Of a DNA stretch of 64,000 nt, positions 1 through 8,286 are shown in pieces. The position numbers and the translations under genes are program-made. Source of the stretch: Devosia sp. YIM 151766 (lineage in GTDB: Bacteria; Pseudomonadota; Alphaproteobacteria; Rhizobiales; Devosiaceae); NCBI RefSeq assembly GCF_030285925.1, contig NZ_CP127251.1, positions 372,001 through 436,000 on the forward strand. Direction: 5' to 3'. How positions within the stretch are numbered: position 1 is the stretch's first letter; the number at the start of each line of letters is the position of its first letter. The notes beneath the pieces were generated by a model that did not search any database, was not told the DNA's origin, and saw nothing but the letters and a program-made list of their open reading frames with translations.

Positions 1-13
1 TGATCGGCACCTT

Positions 14-22
14 TTGCTATAA
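14..22 (+). promoter_or_regulatory. possible extended -10 promoter element upstream of the sugar permease gene
   Basis: The sequence TGCTATAAT matches the extended -10 consensus (TGn plus TATAAT) exactly and lies about 65 bases before the permease start at 86. The matching -35 region would fall outside the window, so it cannot be checked. A substrate-binding protein gene normally precedes such a permease, and the window may open just after it, so this could be an internal promoter or chance. Confidence 0.3.
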
Positions 23-85
23 TGATGGCAGGGGCGGGCACGCACCCGTTCCTGTCATCGCTTGGGATACCGGGGAGGAACGCCC

Positions 86-1143
86 ATGTCGAACCAGTCC
101 GAGGCCGAACAGGGCCTCGCCGTCCGTGCCGAATCCGTCGCCAGCTTCGATGGCCAGATGACCCTGCTGTCGCGCATCCAGCATGCGCTGCATTCCAATC
201 CGGCGCTGGTCCCGCTGATCGTGCTGCTGCTGTCCGTGCTGGTATTCGGCGCGCTGCTGGGCACCAAATTCTTCTCATCCTTCGCCCTGACCCTGATCCT
301 GCAACAGGTCGCCATTGTCGGTATTGTCGGGGCGGCGCAATCGCTGGTCATCCTCACTGCCGGCATCGACCTGTCGGTCGGCGCCATCATGGTGCTGAGC
401 TCGGTCGTCATGGGCCAGTTCACCTTCCGGCTCGGCCTGCCGCCGGCCGTTGCCGTGGCCTGCGGGCTGGCCGTCGGCACCTTTATCGGCTTCGTCAATG
501 GCTGGCTGATCGCCCGCATCAAGCTGCCGCCCTTCATCGTCACCCTGGGCATGTGGCAGATCGCTCTGGCCACTAATTTCCTCTATTCCGGCAATGAGAC
601 CATCCGCGCCCAGGAGATCGAGACCCACGCCCCCCTGCTGCAATTTTTCGGCAAGTCCTTTACCCTCGGCGGCGCCGTCTTCACCTATGGGGTGATCTTC
701 TTCATCGTGCTGGTGCTGGTGCTGGCCTATGTGCTGCGCCATACCGCCTGGGGCCGGCATGTCTATGCGGTGGGCGACGATCCCGAGGCCGCGGCCCTGT
801 CCGGCGTCAATACCCGCAAAGTGCTGATCTCCGTCTATACGCTGACCGGCCTCATCTGCGCCTTTGCCGGCTGGGTGCTGATCGGCCGCATCGGCTCGGT
901 TTCGCCCACTTCGGGACAATCGGCCAATATCGAATCGATCACCGCCGTGGTCATTGGCGGCATTTCCCTGTTCGGCGGGCGCGGCTCGATCCTGGGCATG
1001 TTCTTCGGGGCGCTGATCGTCGGCGTCTTCTCGCTGGGCCTCAGGCTGCTCGGCGCCGATGCGCAATGGACCTACCTGCTTATCGGTGCGCTCATCATCG
1101 CCGCCGTCGCCATCGACCAGTGGATCAGAAAGGTGTCTGCCTG

Positions 1144-1144
<1 letters not shown>
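86..1144 (+). CDS. frcC: sugar ABC transporter permease, FrcC/RbsC type
   Basis: This 352-residue inner-membrane permease belongs to the ribose/fructose ABC importer family and would form the channel for a periplasmic sugar-binding protein. About eight to ten hydrophobic segments are visible between residues 40 and 345. Typical family stretches include LTAGIDLSVGAIM near residue 95 and VVIGGISLFGGRGS near residue 298. The ATG at 86 is chosen because GGGGAGGA lies just upstream; an earlier in-frame ATG at 62 has no such site. The stop overlaps the next start in an ATGA, so permease and ATPase are translationally coupled. The FrcC assignment over other sugar permeases rests mainly on the nearby FrcK-type kinase and is an inference; the exact sugar is not shown by the sequence. 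Confidence 0.85.
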
Positions 1145-1920
<776 letters not shown>

Positions 1921-1926
1921 CCTTCA

Positions 1927-1948
1927 CTCCCTCCCCTCGGGGAGGGAG
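1927..1948. terminator. hairpin between the convergent frcA and frcK genes
   Basis: A perfect 10-bp inverted repeat (CTCCCTCCCC, two-base TC loop, GGGGAGGGAG) sits between the two convergent stop codons. No clear T-run follows on either strand, so it is either a weak bidirectional terminator or a member of the CTCCCC/GGGGAG hairpin repeats seen again near 3.05 and 5.64 kb. Confidence 0.45.
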
Positions 1949-1955
1949 ATATGGC

Positions 1956-2633
1956 CTATTCCGCCACATCCAGCTCGAACACCACATCCGCCCGCTGCCG
2001 CGATCCCGCCACCAGATCGTAGTTCGGCAGGTCGTTGCGCTCGATATGCGCCCGGTTCCGCTCCTCGGAAAACAGCCCTTCTTCCCCGTGCCGCTTCAGC
2101 AGCCTGGCCTGCACCGTGTCGCGCGGCACATGGATGAATACCGCATAATCCAGCAGCGCCTTCACCCCGGCCCAGGGCCCTTCGGTCAGCAGCAGGTAAT
2201 TGCCCTCCACCACCAGCACCCGGACCTCCGGTGCCACGGTGAAGGCATCCTCGACAATGTCCTCGATCTTGCGGCTATAGCCCGGCCCGCTCACCCGCTC
2301 GCGCGCCTGTTTCAGGCGGTGCAGGAAATTGACAAAGGCCGCGCCTTCGAATGTATGCGGCGCGCCCTTGTAATCGGCCTGTCCCATGGCCTCGATCTTG
2401 GCATGCTTCATGTGGAAGCCGTCCATCGGCACCAATGCGGCGCTGCCGGGCCGCATGGCATTGAGCATGGTCACCAGCTCCGCCGCCAGGGTCGATTTGC
2501 CGGTGCCCGGCCCGCCGGCCAGCCCGATGGCGATGCGCCTGCCATCCGCCGCGCTTTCCATTTCCGCGATATGCGGCACCAGCCGCCCCAGCGCTTCCTG
2601 CGGCGTCAGCTTCAGCGTCTCGGCCATGTTCAC
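1956..2633 (-). CDS. frcK: P-loop kinase of the FrcK / nucleoside-kinase family
   Basis: This 225-residue kinase has Walker A (GGPGTGKST) near residue 40, a substrate-region motif VPMDGFHM and VVEGNYLLL, all typical of the uridine-kinase-like family that includes rhizobial FrcK, whose gene lies with the fructose transporter genes frcBCA. It probably phosphorylates a sugar or nucleoside in the cytoplasm; the substrate is not evident from sequence. Here it is convergent with the transporter genes rather than cotranscribed. The start is taken as GTG at 2633 because it overlaps the upstream DUF6460 stop as GTGA; an ATG two codons later (2627) is equally possible. Confidence 0.75.
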   Translation of the reverse strand: MNMAETLKLTPQEALGRLVPHIAEMESAADGRRIAIGLAGGPGTGKSTLAAELVTMLNAMRPGSAALVPMDGFHMKHAKIEAMGQADYKGAPHTFEGAAFVNFLHRLKQARERVSGPGYSRKIEDIVEDAFTVAPEVRVLVVEGNYLLLTEGPWAGVKALLDYAVFIHVPRDTVQARLLKRHGEEGLFSEERNRAHIERNDLPNYDLVAGSRQRADVVFELDVAE

Positions 2634-2917
2634 CGCCCCCGGGTCAGCCGCAGCAACAGCCAGACCGGCACCACGATCGCCGCGCCGGCCAGCACATAGG
2701 CGCCCAATTGCCGGAACATGCCGGCGCCATCGCGGATCGCCTCGCGCACCATCTCCACCGCCCCGCGCACCAGATCGGCGGCGTTGAAGCCGAAGACCGA
2801 CATCACGAACCCGACCAGCAGCGAAAGCAGTACCAGTTTGATGACCACCGAAGCCGGCCGCCCACCCATCACCCGCTCCAGGCCGGAACGGGTCCGCTGT
2901 GTTGTGTCTTCTGTCAT
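2630..2917 (-). CDS. DUF6460 family small membrane protein
   Basis: This 95-residue protein starts MTEDTTQRTRSG and has two hydrophobic segments, about residues 20-40 (KLVLLSLLVGFVMSVFGF) and 70-88 (VLAGAAIVVPVWLLLRL), with an amphipathic stretch between them. The pattern matches the DUF6460 family of alphaproteobacterial membrane proteins as I recall it; function is unknown. It is coupled to the kinase gene by a GTGA overlap. The same frame stays open far upstream, but that is the antisense shadow of the helicase gene, so the start at 2917 is used. Confidence 0.7.
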   Translation of the reverse strand: MTEDTTQRTRSGLERVMGGRPASVVIKLVLLSLLVGFVMSVFGFNAADLVRGAVEMVREAIRDGAGMFRQLGAYVLAGAAIVVPVWLLLRLTRGR

Positions 2918-3037
2918 CGCCGCGCTCCGTTTGGCAGGGTCAAGCCCATCATATAGGCTCTGCCCTGATTTGTTCAGGTGCTCTTTGTCAACTTTACCGG
3001 ACTCCCCCTCACGCCTCTCGCCCTCCGGGCGATCCAC

Positions 3038-3130
3038 CCTCTCCCCGAGGGGGAGAGGAATAAGAGCGAGCGCCGGACCATTCTTCTCCCTCTTGGGGAG
3101 AAGGTGGCGCGCAGCGCCGGATGAGGGGGT
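3038..3130. repeat. palindromic intergenic repeat pair (CTCCCC/GGGGAG family)
   Basis: Two hairpins lie side by side. The first (3038-3058) has a 9-bp stem CCTCTCCCC/GGGGAGAGG. The second (3083-3103) is CTTCTCCC/GGGGAGAAG and is followed by GGTGGCGCGCAGCGCCGGAT. Part of this second unit recurs at about 5637-5690. Short GC-rich palindromes of this style are common between genes in Rhizobiales. The right end runs into the helicase gene and supplies its GAGGGGG ribosome-binding sequence. Confidence 0.7.
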
Positions 3131-3133
3131 TTT

Positions 3134-5626
3134 GTGACGACACCCGAAACCCTCCCCCCCATCATCCGGTCCTGGTTCGCCGCCCGCGGCTGGACCCCGC
3201 GCCGGCATCAGCTCGACGTGCTGGCTTCCTACCAGTCCGGCGCCAGCCAATTGCTCATCGCCCCCACCGGCGCCGGCAAGACCCTGGCCGGCTTCCTGCC
3301 CACGCTCGCCGATCTGGTCGATGGCCAATTCGATGGCCTGCACACCCTTTATATCTCGCCCCTCAAGGCGCTGGCGGTGGACGTCCAGCGCAACCTCTCC
3401 ACCCCCATCGCCGAAATGGGCCTGCCCATCCGCGTCGAGGCCCGCACCGGCGATACCTCCGCCGCCAAGCGGGCCCGCCAGCGGCTGAAGCCGCCCCAGA
3501 TCCTGCTCACCACGCCCGAGCAATTGGCCCTGCTCATCTCCCATCCCCATGCCGAACTCATGTTCGGCTCGCTGCGCCGCGTCGTTCTTGATGAACTCCA
3601 CGCGCTGGTCACCAATAAGCGCGGCGACCTCCTCGCCCTCGGCCTCGCCCGGCTCGCCCGGCTGGCGCCCGATCTGCGCATCACCGCGCTGTCGGCCACC
3701 GTGGCCCGCCCGGACCTCCTGCGCGACTGGATCGCCCAGCCCCATCTCGATCGCCCGACCGAGCTGTTGCGCATGGTCGGCGGCGCCCCGCCGGAGCTGT
3801 CGATCCTGCACACCCGCGAGCGTCTCCCCTGGGCCGGCCATTCCGCCGCCTATGCCCGCCCCGAGCTCTACGACATCATCCGGCAGCACAAGACCACTCT
3901 GCTCTTCGTCAATACCCGCTCCCAGGCCGAAATGCTGTTCCAGGGTCTCTGGGACATCAACGAGGACATGCTGCCCATCGCGCTCCATCACGGGTCGCTC
4001 TCGGTCGAGCAGCGCCGCAAGGTCGAGGCGGCCATGGCTGCGGGCAAGCTCAAGGCCGTGGTCTGCACCTCCACCCTCGATCTGGGCATCGACTGGGGCG
4101 ATGTCGATCTCGTGGTCCAGGTCGGCGCCCCCAAGGGTTCCTCGCGCATGTTGCAGCGCATCGGCCGCGCCAATCACCGGCTCGATGATCCCTCCAAGGC
4201 CCTGCTCGTGCCCTCCAACCGCTTCGAAGTGCTCGAATGCGAGGCCGCCGTCGAGGCGGTGGCCGAAGGCCATCAGGATAGCGAAGATCCCCAGCCCGGC
4301 GGCTATGACGTCTTGGCCCAGCACGTTCTCGGCATGGCCTGCTCCGGGCCCTTCCACGCCGACGACCTTTATGAGGAGATCGTCCGCGCCTGGCCCTATC
4401 GTGACCTGCCGCGGCCCCAGTTCGACCGGGTTCTCGATTTCGTCGCCACCGGCGGCTATGCGCTGCGCGCCTATGAGCGCTATGCCCGCCTGCGCCAGAC
4501 CTCGGACGGCGCCTGGCGCATCGCCCATCCTTCGGTGGCCCAGCAATATCGGCTCAATATCGGCACCATTATCGAAGAGCCCATGGTCCGCGTCCGGCTG
4601 GTGCGCAGCAAGGCGCAGAAACAGGGCCGCACCACCGGCCCCATCGGCGCCGGCGGCCGTGTCCTGGGTGAAATGGAGGAATATTTCTTCGGCACGCTGA
4701 CGCCGGGCGACACTTTCATCTTCGGCGGCGAAATCGTCGCCTTCGAGGGCATGAAGGACAATGAGGCCTTCGTCTCCCGCGCCTTCGCCAAGGACCCGAA
4801 AATCCCCTCCTATATGGGCGGCAAGTTTCCCCTCTCCACCTATCTCGCCGAGCGCGTCCGCCGCATCATCGATTCGCCCGCCGCTTGGCACCTGCTTCCC
4901 GATCAGGTGTCCGACTGGCTGCGCCTGCAACGCGACTTTTCCGTGCTGCCGCGCCGCGACAGCCTGCTGGTGGAAACCTTCCCGCGCGGCACGCAGAATT
5001 ATCTGGTCTGCTACCCCTTCGAAGGCCGGCTCGCCCATCAGACATTGGGCATGCTGCTGACCCGCCGCCTCGAACGCATGCGCGCCCGCCCCCTCGGCTT
5101 CGTCGCTTCCGAATATGCGTTGGCCATCTGGGGCCTGGGCGACCTCTCCGCCCTCATCCGCACCGGGCGCCTCAGCCTCGACGAGCTGTTTTCCGAGGAC
5201 ATGCTCGGCGACGATCTCGAAGCCTGGCTCGATGAATCGGCGCTGATGAAACGTACCTTCCGCAATTGCGCCATCATTGCCGGCCTGATCGAGCGCCGCC
5301 ATCCCGGCAAGGAAAAGACCGGCCGCCAGATCACCATGAGCTCCGATCTCATCTACGACGTGCTCTACAGCCATGAGCCCGACCACATCCTCATCCAGGC
5401 CACCCGTCGCGACGCCGCGCGCGGCCTGCTCGATATCGAACGCCTCGGCCAGATGCTCGCCCGCATCCGCTCCCATATCGTCCACAAGCCGCTGCTGCAG
5501 ATTTCCCCGCTCGCCGTCCCCGTCATGCTCGATATCGGCAAGGAACCCATTTTCGGCGAGGGCCGCGAATCAGCTATGGCTGACGCCGCCGAAGAACTCT
5601 TGCGCGAGGCAATTGGCGAGCAGTGA
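3134..5626 (+). CDS. ligase-associated DNA damage response DEXH-box helicase (Lhr-type)
   Basis: This 830-residue superfamily 2 helicase belongs to the Lhr-like proteins that occur with a DNA ligase, an exonuclease and the PdeM phosphoesterase in a predicted DNA repair set. Walker A is APTGAGKT (residues 43-50), the DEXH box is DELH (153-156), motif III is SAT and motif VI falls in QRIGRANHR. The length of about 830 suits the ligase-associated clade rather than full-length Lhr (about 1,500). The GTG at 3134 follows GAGGGGG provided by the preceding repeat. pdeM follows after 91 bases, supporting the assignment; the ligase and exonuclease partners are not in this window. Confidence 0.9.
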   Translation: MTTPETLPPIIRSWFAARGWTPRRHQLDVLASYQSGASQLLIAPTGAGKTLAGFLPTLADLVDGQFDGLHTLYISPLKALAVDVQRNLSTPIAEMGLPIRVEARTGDTSAAKRARQRLKPPQILLTTPEQLALLISHPHAELMFGSLRRVVLDELHALVTNKRGDLLALGLARLARLAPDLRITALSATVARPDLLRDWIAQPHLDRPTELLRMVGGAPPELSILHTRERLPWAGHSAAYARPELYDIIRQHKTTLLFVNTRSQAEMLFQGLWDINEDMLPIALHHGSLSVEQRRKVEAAMAAGKLKAVVCTSTLDLGIDWGDVDLVVQVGAPKGSSRMLQRIGRANHRLDDPSKALLVPSNRFEVLECEAAVEAVAEGHQDSEDPQPGGYDVLAQHVLGMACSGPFHADDLYEEIVRAWPYRDLPRPQFDRVLDFVATGGYALRAYERYARLRQTSDGAWRIAHPSVAQQYRLNIGTIIEEPMVRVRLVRSKAQKQGRTTGPIGAGGRVLGEMEEYFFGTLTPGDTFIFGGEIVAFEGMKDNEAFVSRAFAKDPKIPSYMGGKFPLSTYLAERVRRIIDSPAAWHLLPDQVSDWLRLQRDFSVLPRRDSLLVETFPRGTQNYLVCYPFEGRLAHQTLGMLLTRRLERMRARPLGFVASEYALAIWGLGDLSALIRTGRLSLDELFSEDMLGDDLEAWLDESALMKRTFRNCAIIAGLIERRHPGKEKTGRQITMSSDLIYDVLYSHEPDHILIQATRRDAARGLLDIERLGQMLARIRSHIVHKPLLQISPLAVPVMLDIGKEPIFGEGRESAMADAAEELLREAIGEQ

Positions 5627-5636
5627 CCCCCCTATT

Positions 5637-5690
5637 TTCCTCCCCTCGGGGAGAAGGTGGCGCGCAACCTATCCCTCCGGCTGAAGGGGC
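5637..5690. repeat. partial copy of the CTCCCC/GGGGAG intergenic repeat
   Basis: The bases CCTCCCCTCGGGGAGAAGG followed by TGGCGCGCA repeat the arrangement seen at about 3083-3115. The copy is degraded on its right side, where CCGGCTGAAGGGG replaces CCGGATGAGGGGG. It fills the short gap between the helicase and pdeM genes. Confidence 0.6.
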
Positions 5691-5717
5691 CTTACGATCT
5701 GGACGCGAGCCAACCAT

Positions 5718-6425
5718 ATGAACAATTCCGCTCTCGCCGAACCCGTCCCGGAAAATCCTTTGCTGCGTTTCGCCGGTCACAATTTCGAACCGCTGCCCTC
5801 CGGCGCCCTCTATTGGCGCGCCCGGGAGACGCTGCTGGTCGCCGATCTGCATTTCGAAAAGATGGCCAGCTTCGCCCGCCGCGGCCAGATGCTGCCGCCC
5901 TACGATACCGGCCTCACCCTCACGCGGCTCGAATTCGACCTGCGGCGCACCGGCGCGAGAACGCTTTTGTCGCTTGGCGACACTTTCCACCGCGTTGACG
6001 CTAGCAGTCTGCTAACCAATGCCGACCGGATGCGACTCGATGCCATTGTCGAATCCGTCGACTGCATCTGGCTCTCCGGCAATCACGATCCGGCGCCCCA
6101 CGCCATTGGCGGCGCCTGCCTGCCGGAGCTGGACCTGGACGGCTTGCTGTTCACCCATGAGCCGCGCAAGGGCAAAACCGGCTTGATTTCCGGGCACTTG
6201 CACCCGGCGGCCCGCCTGGCCATGCCCGGCCGCTCCACCCGCAAGCCCTGTTTCGTCCACGACAACCGGCTGCTGATCCTGCCCGCCTATGGCAGCTCGA
6301 CCGGCGCCATCAATATCCTCGGCCCCGCCTTTATCGGCCTGTTCCATTGGCCGGCACTCGAAGTCACCATGCTGGGCCGCGACCGGACTTATCCGGTGCC
6401 GGTCAAGCGCTTGGTTGCCGGCTAA
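5718..6425 (+). CDS. pdeM: ligase-associated DNA damage response endonuclease PdeM
   Basis: This 235-residue calcineurin-like phosphoesterase is the usual partner of the helicase encoded upstream. The metal-binding motifs are present in order: ADLHFEK near residue 42, LGDTFH near 90, GNHDP near 120 and GHLHP near 160. Family members act as nucleases/phosphodiesterases in the Lhr-ligase repair cluster, probably processing DNA ends; the substrate here is inferred. The ATG at 5718 gives the expected length. Residues 95-100 (ASSLLT) are written with unusual codons shared almost base for base with deoC (see findings). Confidence 0.87.
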   Translation: MNNSALAEPVPENPLLRFAGHNFEPLPSGALYWRARETLLVADLHFEKMASFARRGQMLPPYDTGLTLTRLEFDLRRTGARTLLSLGDTFHRVDASSLLTNADRMRLDAIVESVDCIWLSGNHDPAPHAIGGACLPELDLDGLLFTHEPRKGKTGLISGHLHPAARLAMPGRSTRKPCFVHDNRLLILPAYGSSTGAINILGPAFIGLFHWPALEVTMLGRDRTYPVPVKRLVAG

Positions 6426-6432
6426 AACACTG

Positions 6433-7194
6433 TCAGCGCTTGAAAATAATGCCGCCCATCCAGCCGGTGACCAGCGCCAGGATCACGCAGGCCAAGCCAT
6501 AGAAAAACGGGGATTGCGTCGCCGACTGCGCTAGGAAACGCTCGAAGCCGATCTTGCGCACCGCAAAACCTTCCGACTTCCGCGCAATGATCTGGCCATC
6601 CTTGAACACATAGGTCTGGGCGATATAGGGGCCGACCGGCGCATTGCTCGGCAAGGTCAATTGCGCCGAATAAAAAGTGTCCGACATGAATTGCACGCCA
6701 TTTTCCTGGACGCCGAACAGCCCTTCTTCCGACATCAGCCGGATCAGTTCGCGCCCGAAGGTCAGGGTTTTCATGAACCCCGCCGGATTGGGCGCCATGG
6801 CATGGGCTTCGGGCAAAATATAGCTTTGATTCAACAGGTTGATGTCCGCGATCTCCAAAAGCCGCCGGCTCGACAACACGTGGAAATAGCTTGGAAAGCG
6901 GCGGAATTCGACCTGCTCGGTATTGAGCCAGATGCCGAAATTATTGGTCTTGCGGCGGGCGACGCGGTCCTGGCTCGGGCCGAGCACCACGATGACCACG
7001 TTGAAGGGGCCTTCGACCACGCGCTCGGTCGACCCGGCTGCCGGGGCGACCGTGCCGTAGAAGGTCATCCTTTCGCCGGCGAAGCTGGAGGTGATCTGCA
7101 CGCTGTCGTTGGAAACGCCGGAAATCAGCCGCGCCGCCTGCGCCGGCCAGGCCGAGGCGACAAGCAGCAGGACAAGAGCAATCAGCCGGATCAT
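6433..7194 (-). CDS. TIGR02186 family membrane-anchored protein
   Basis: This 253-residue protein has a signal peptide (MIRLIALVLLLVASAWPAQA) and a C-terminal membrane segment (about residues 228-250, PFFYGLACVILALVTGWMGG), so most of it should lie in the periplasm. It matches the TIGR02186 family, which accompanies TauE/SafE-type permeases in alphaproteobacteria. The function is unknown; a role with the adjacent anion permease is an inference from that pairing. Its ATG overlaps the permease stop in an ATGA, so the two are one transcription unit. Confidence 0.8.
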   Translation of the reverse strand: MIRLIALVLLLVASAWPAQAARLISGVSNDSVQITSSFAGERMTFYGTVAPAAGSTERVVEGPFNVVIVVLGPSQDRVARRKTNNFGIWLNTEQVEFRRFPSYFHVLSSRRLLEIADINLLNQSYILPEAHAMAPNPAGFMKTLTFGRELIRLMSEEGLFGVQENGVQFMSDTFYSAQLTLPSNAPVGPYIAQTYVFKDGQIIARKSEGFAVRKIGFERFLAQSATQSPFFYGLACVILALVTGWMGGIIFKR

Positions 7195-8153
7195 CGCACC
7201 ATACTCGTCACCGCCATGCTGAATTCATCCGCCGGCGTCAGTACCAGGGACAGCCCGAAGCGGATGGCGACCGCCAGGACCAACAGGGCGAGCAGGCCCC
7301 GCAATTGTTCCCCTCGCAGATGTTTGCCGGCGGCGGCGCCGAACTGGGCGCCGGCCACCCCGCCCACCATCAGGCAGAAGGCCAGCATGATATCGACGCT
7401 CTGGCTCTGCACGGAATAAAGAATATTGGTCACCGCCATCATGGCGACGACCTGCGCCAGCGAGGTGCCGATGACCACATTGCCCGGCACCCGAAGCAGA
7501 TAGACCAGCGCCGGCACCATGATGAAACCGCCGCCAACGCCCAGCAATGAGCCGACGAAACCGATAAAGAGCCCGATGGCCAGCACCGGCAGCACGCTGA
7601 TATAGAGCCGGCTCTTCTTGAAGCGGACGCGCAGGGGCAGGCCATGCATCCAGGTATGCTTGTGAGCCTGGCGATCCCGCACCACAATGCCCTGCCGCCG
7701 CTTGAGCAGCGAGCGCACCGATTCCTGCAGCATTATCACGCCGACAAAACCCAAAAGCACCACGAAGCCGAGCGAGATGACCAGATCGAGCTGCCCGGCC
7801 TGCTGCAGCAAGGCGAAGGCGGCCACCCCGCCAAAGGCGCCGACCACGCTGGACAGCACGAGATACATGGCCAGATGCAGATCGATGCCGCCGCGCCGGT
7901 AATAGCCCAGCGCACCGGAGGTCGACGAGGCCACGACCTGCCCGGTCACCGAGGCCACGGCCACCGCGGTGGGCACGCCCGAAAAGATCAGAAGCGGCGT
8001 CAGCAGAAATCCGCCGCCCACGCCGAACAATCCCGACAGGAAGCCGACCGCCCCTCCGATCCCCACGAGAAAGAAGAGGTTCACGGAAAGCTCGGCGATC
8101 GGCAGATAGATCTGCAAGACCTTGGTCCCGTAAAAATAGAATTCGCGGCTCAT
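7191..8153 (-). CDS. sulfite exporter TauE/SafE family permease
   Basis: This 320-residue protein has about eight hydrophobic segments arranged as two related halves. Each half carries the family signature: GFLSGLFGVGGGFLLTPLL near residue 36 and FIGFVGSLLGVGGGFIMVP near residue 207. Members move sulfite, sulfoacetate or other organic anions across the inner membrane; the substrate here is unknown. It is the first gene of a two-gene unit with the TIGR02186 protein. Confidence 0.88.
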   Translation of the reverse strand: MSREFYFYGTKVLQIYLPIAELSVNLFFLVGIGGAVGFLSGLFGVGGGFLLTPLLIFSGVPTAVAVASVTGQVVASSTSGALGYYRRGGIDLHLAMYLVLSSVVGAFGGVAAFALLQQAGQLDLVISLGFVVLLGFVGVIMLQESVRSLLKRRQGIVVRDRQAHKHTWMHGLPLRVRFKKSRLYISVLPVLAIGLFIGFVGSLLGVGGGFIMVPALVYLLRVPGNVVIGTSLAQVVAMMAVTNILYSVQSQSVDIMLAFCLMVGGVAGAQFGAAAGKHLRGEQLRGLLALLVLAVAIRFGLSLVLTPADEFSMAVTSMVR

Positions 8154-8203
8154 CCTAGCGGACGGTCCGTCAACAAGAGGTCAAAGCCTCGCCGCTTGTG
8201 GCA

Positions 8204-8236
8204 AAAACTTATGGCCCGGATTTACGTCCGGGCCAT
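8204..8236 (-). terminator. rho-independent terminator after the PodJ-like gene
   Basis: A perfect 10-bp stem (ATGGCCCGGA / TCCGGGCCAT) with a six-base loop lies about 50 bases past the PodJ-like stop. Read on the minus strand the hairpin is followed by AAGTTTTTG, a usable T-run. Confidence 0.65.
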
Positions 8237-8286
8237 GGCACTGTCAAATCGGCGCTTCCGCCGGTTTGGATAGGCGGTGCGGGGCT

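Noticed and set aside
2918..5485. Very long minus-strand open frame (with the DUF6460 gene at its end)
   Set aside because: It runs antisense to the helicase gene and its translation is Gly/Ala/Asp/Gln-rich without domains, as expected for the complement of GC-rich coding sequence. Only its last 95 codons, past the helicase, look like a real gene.
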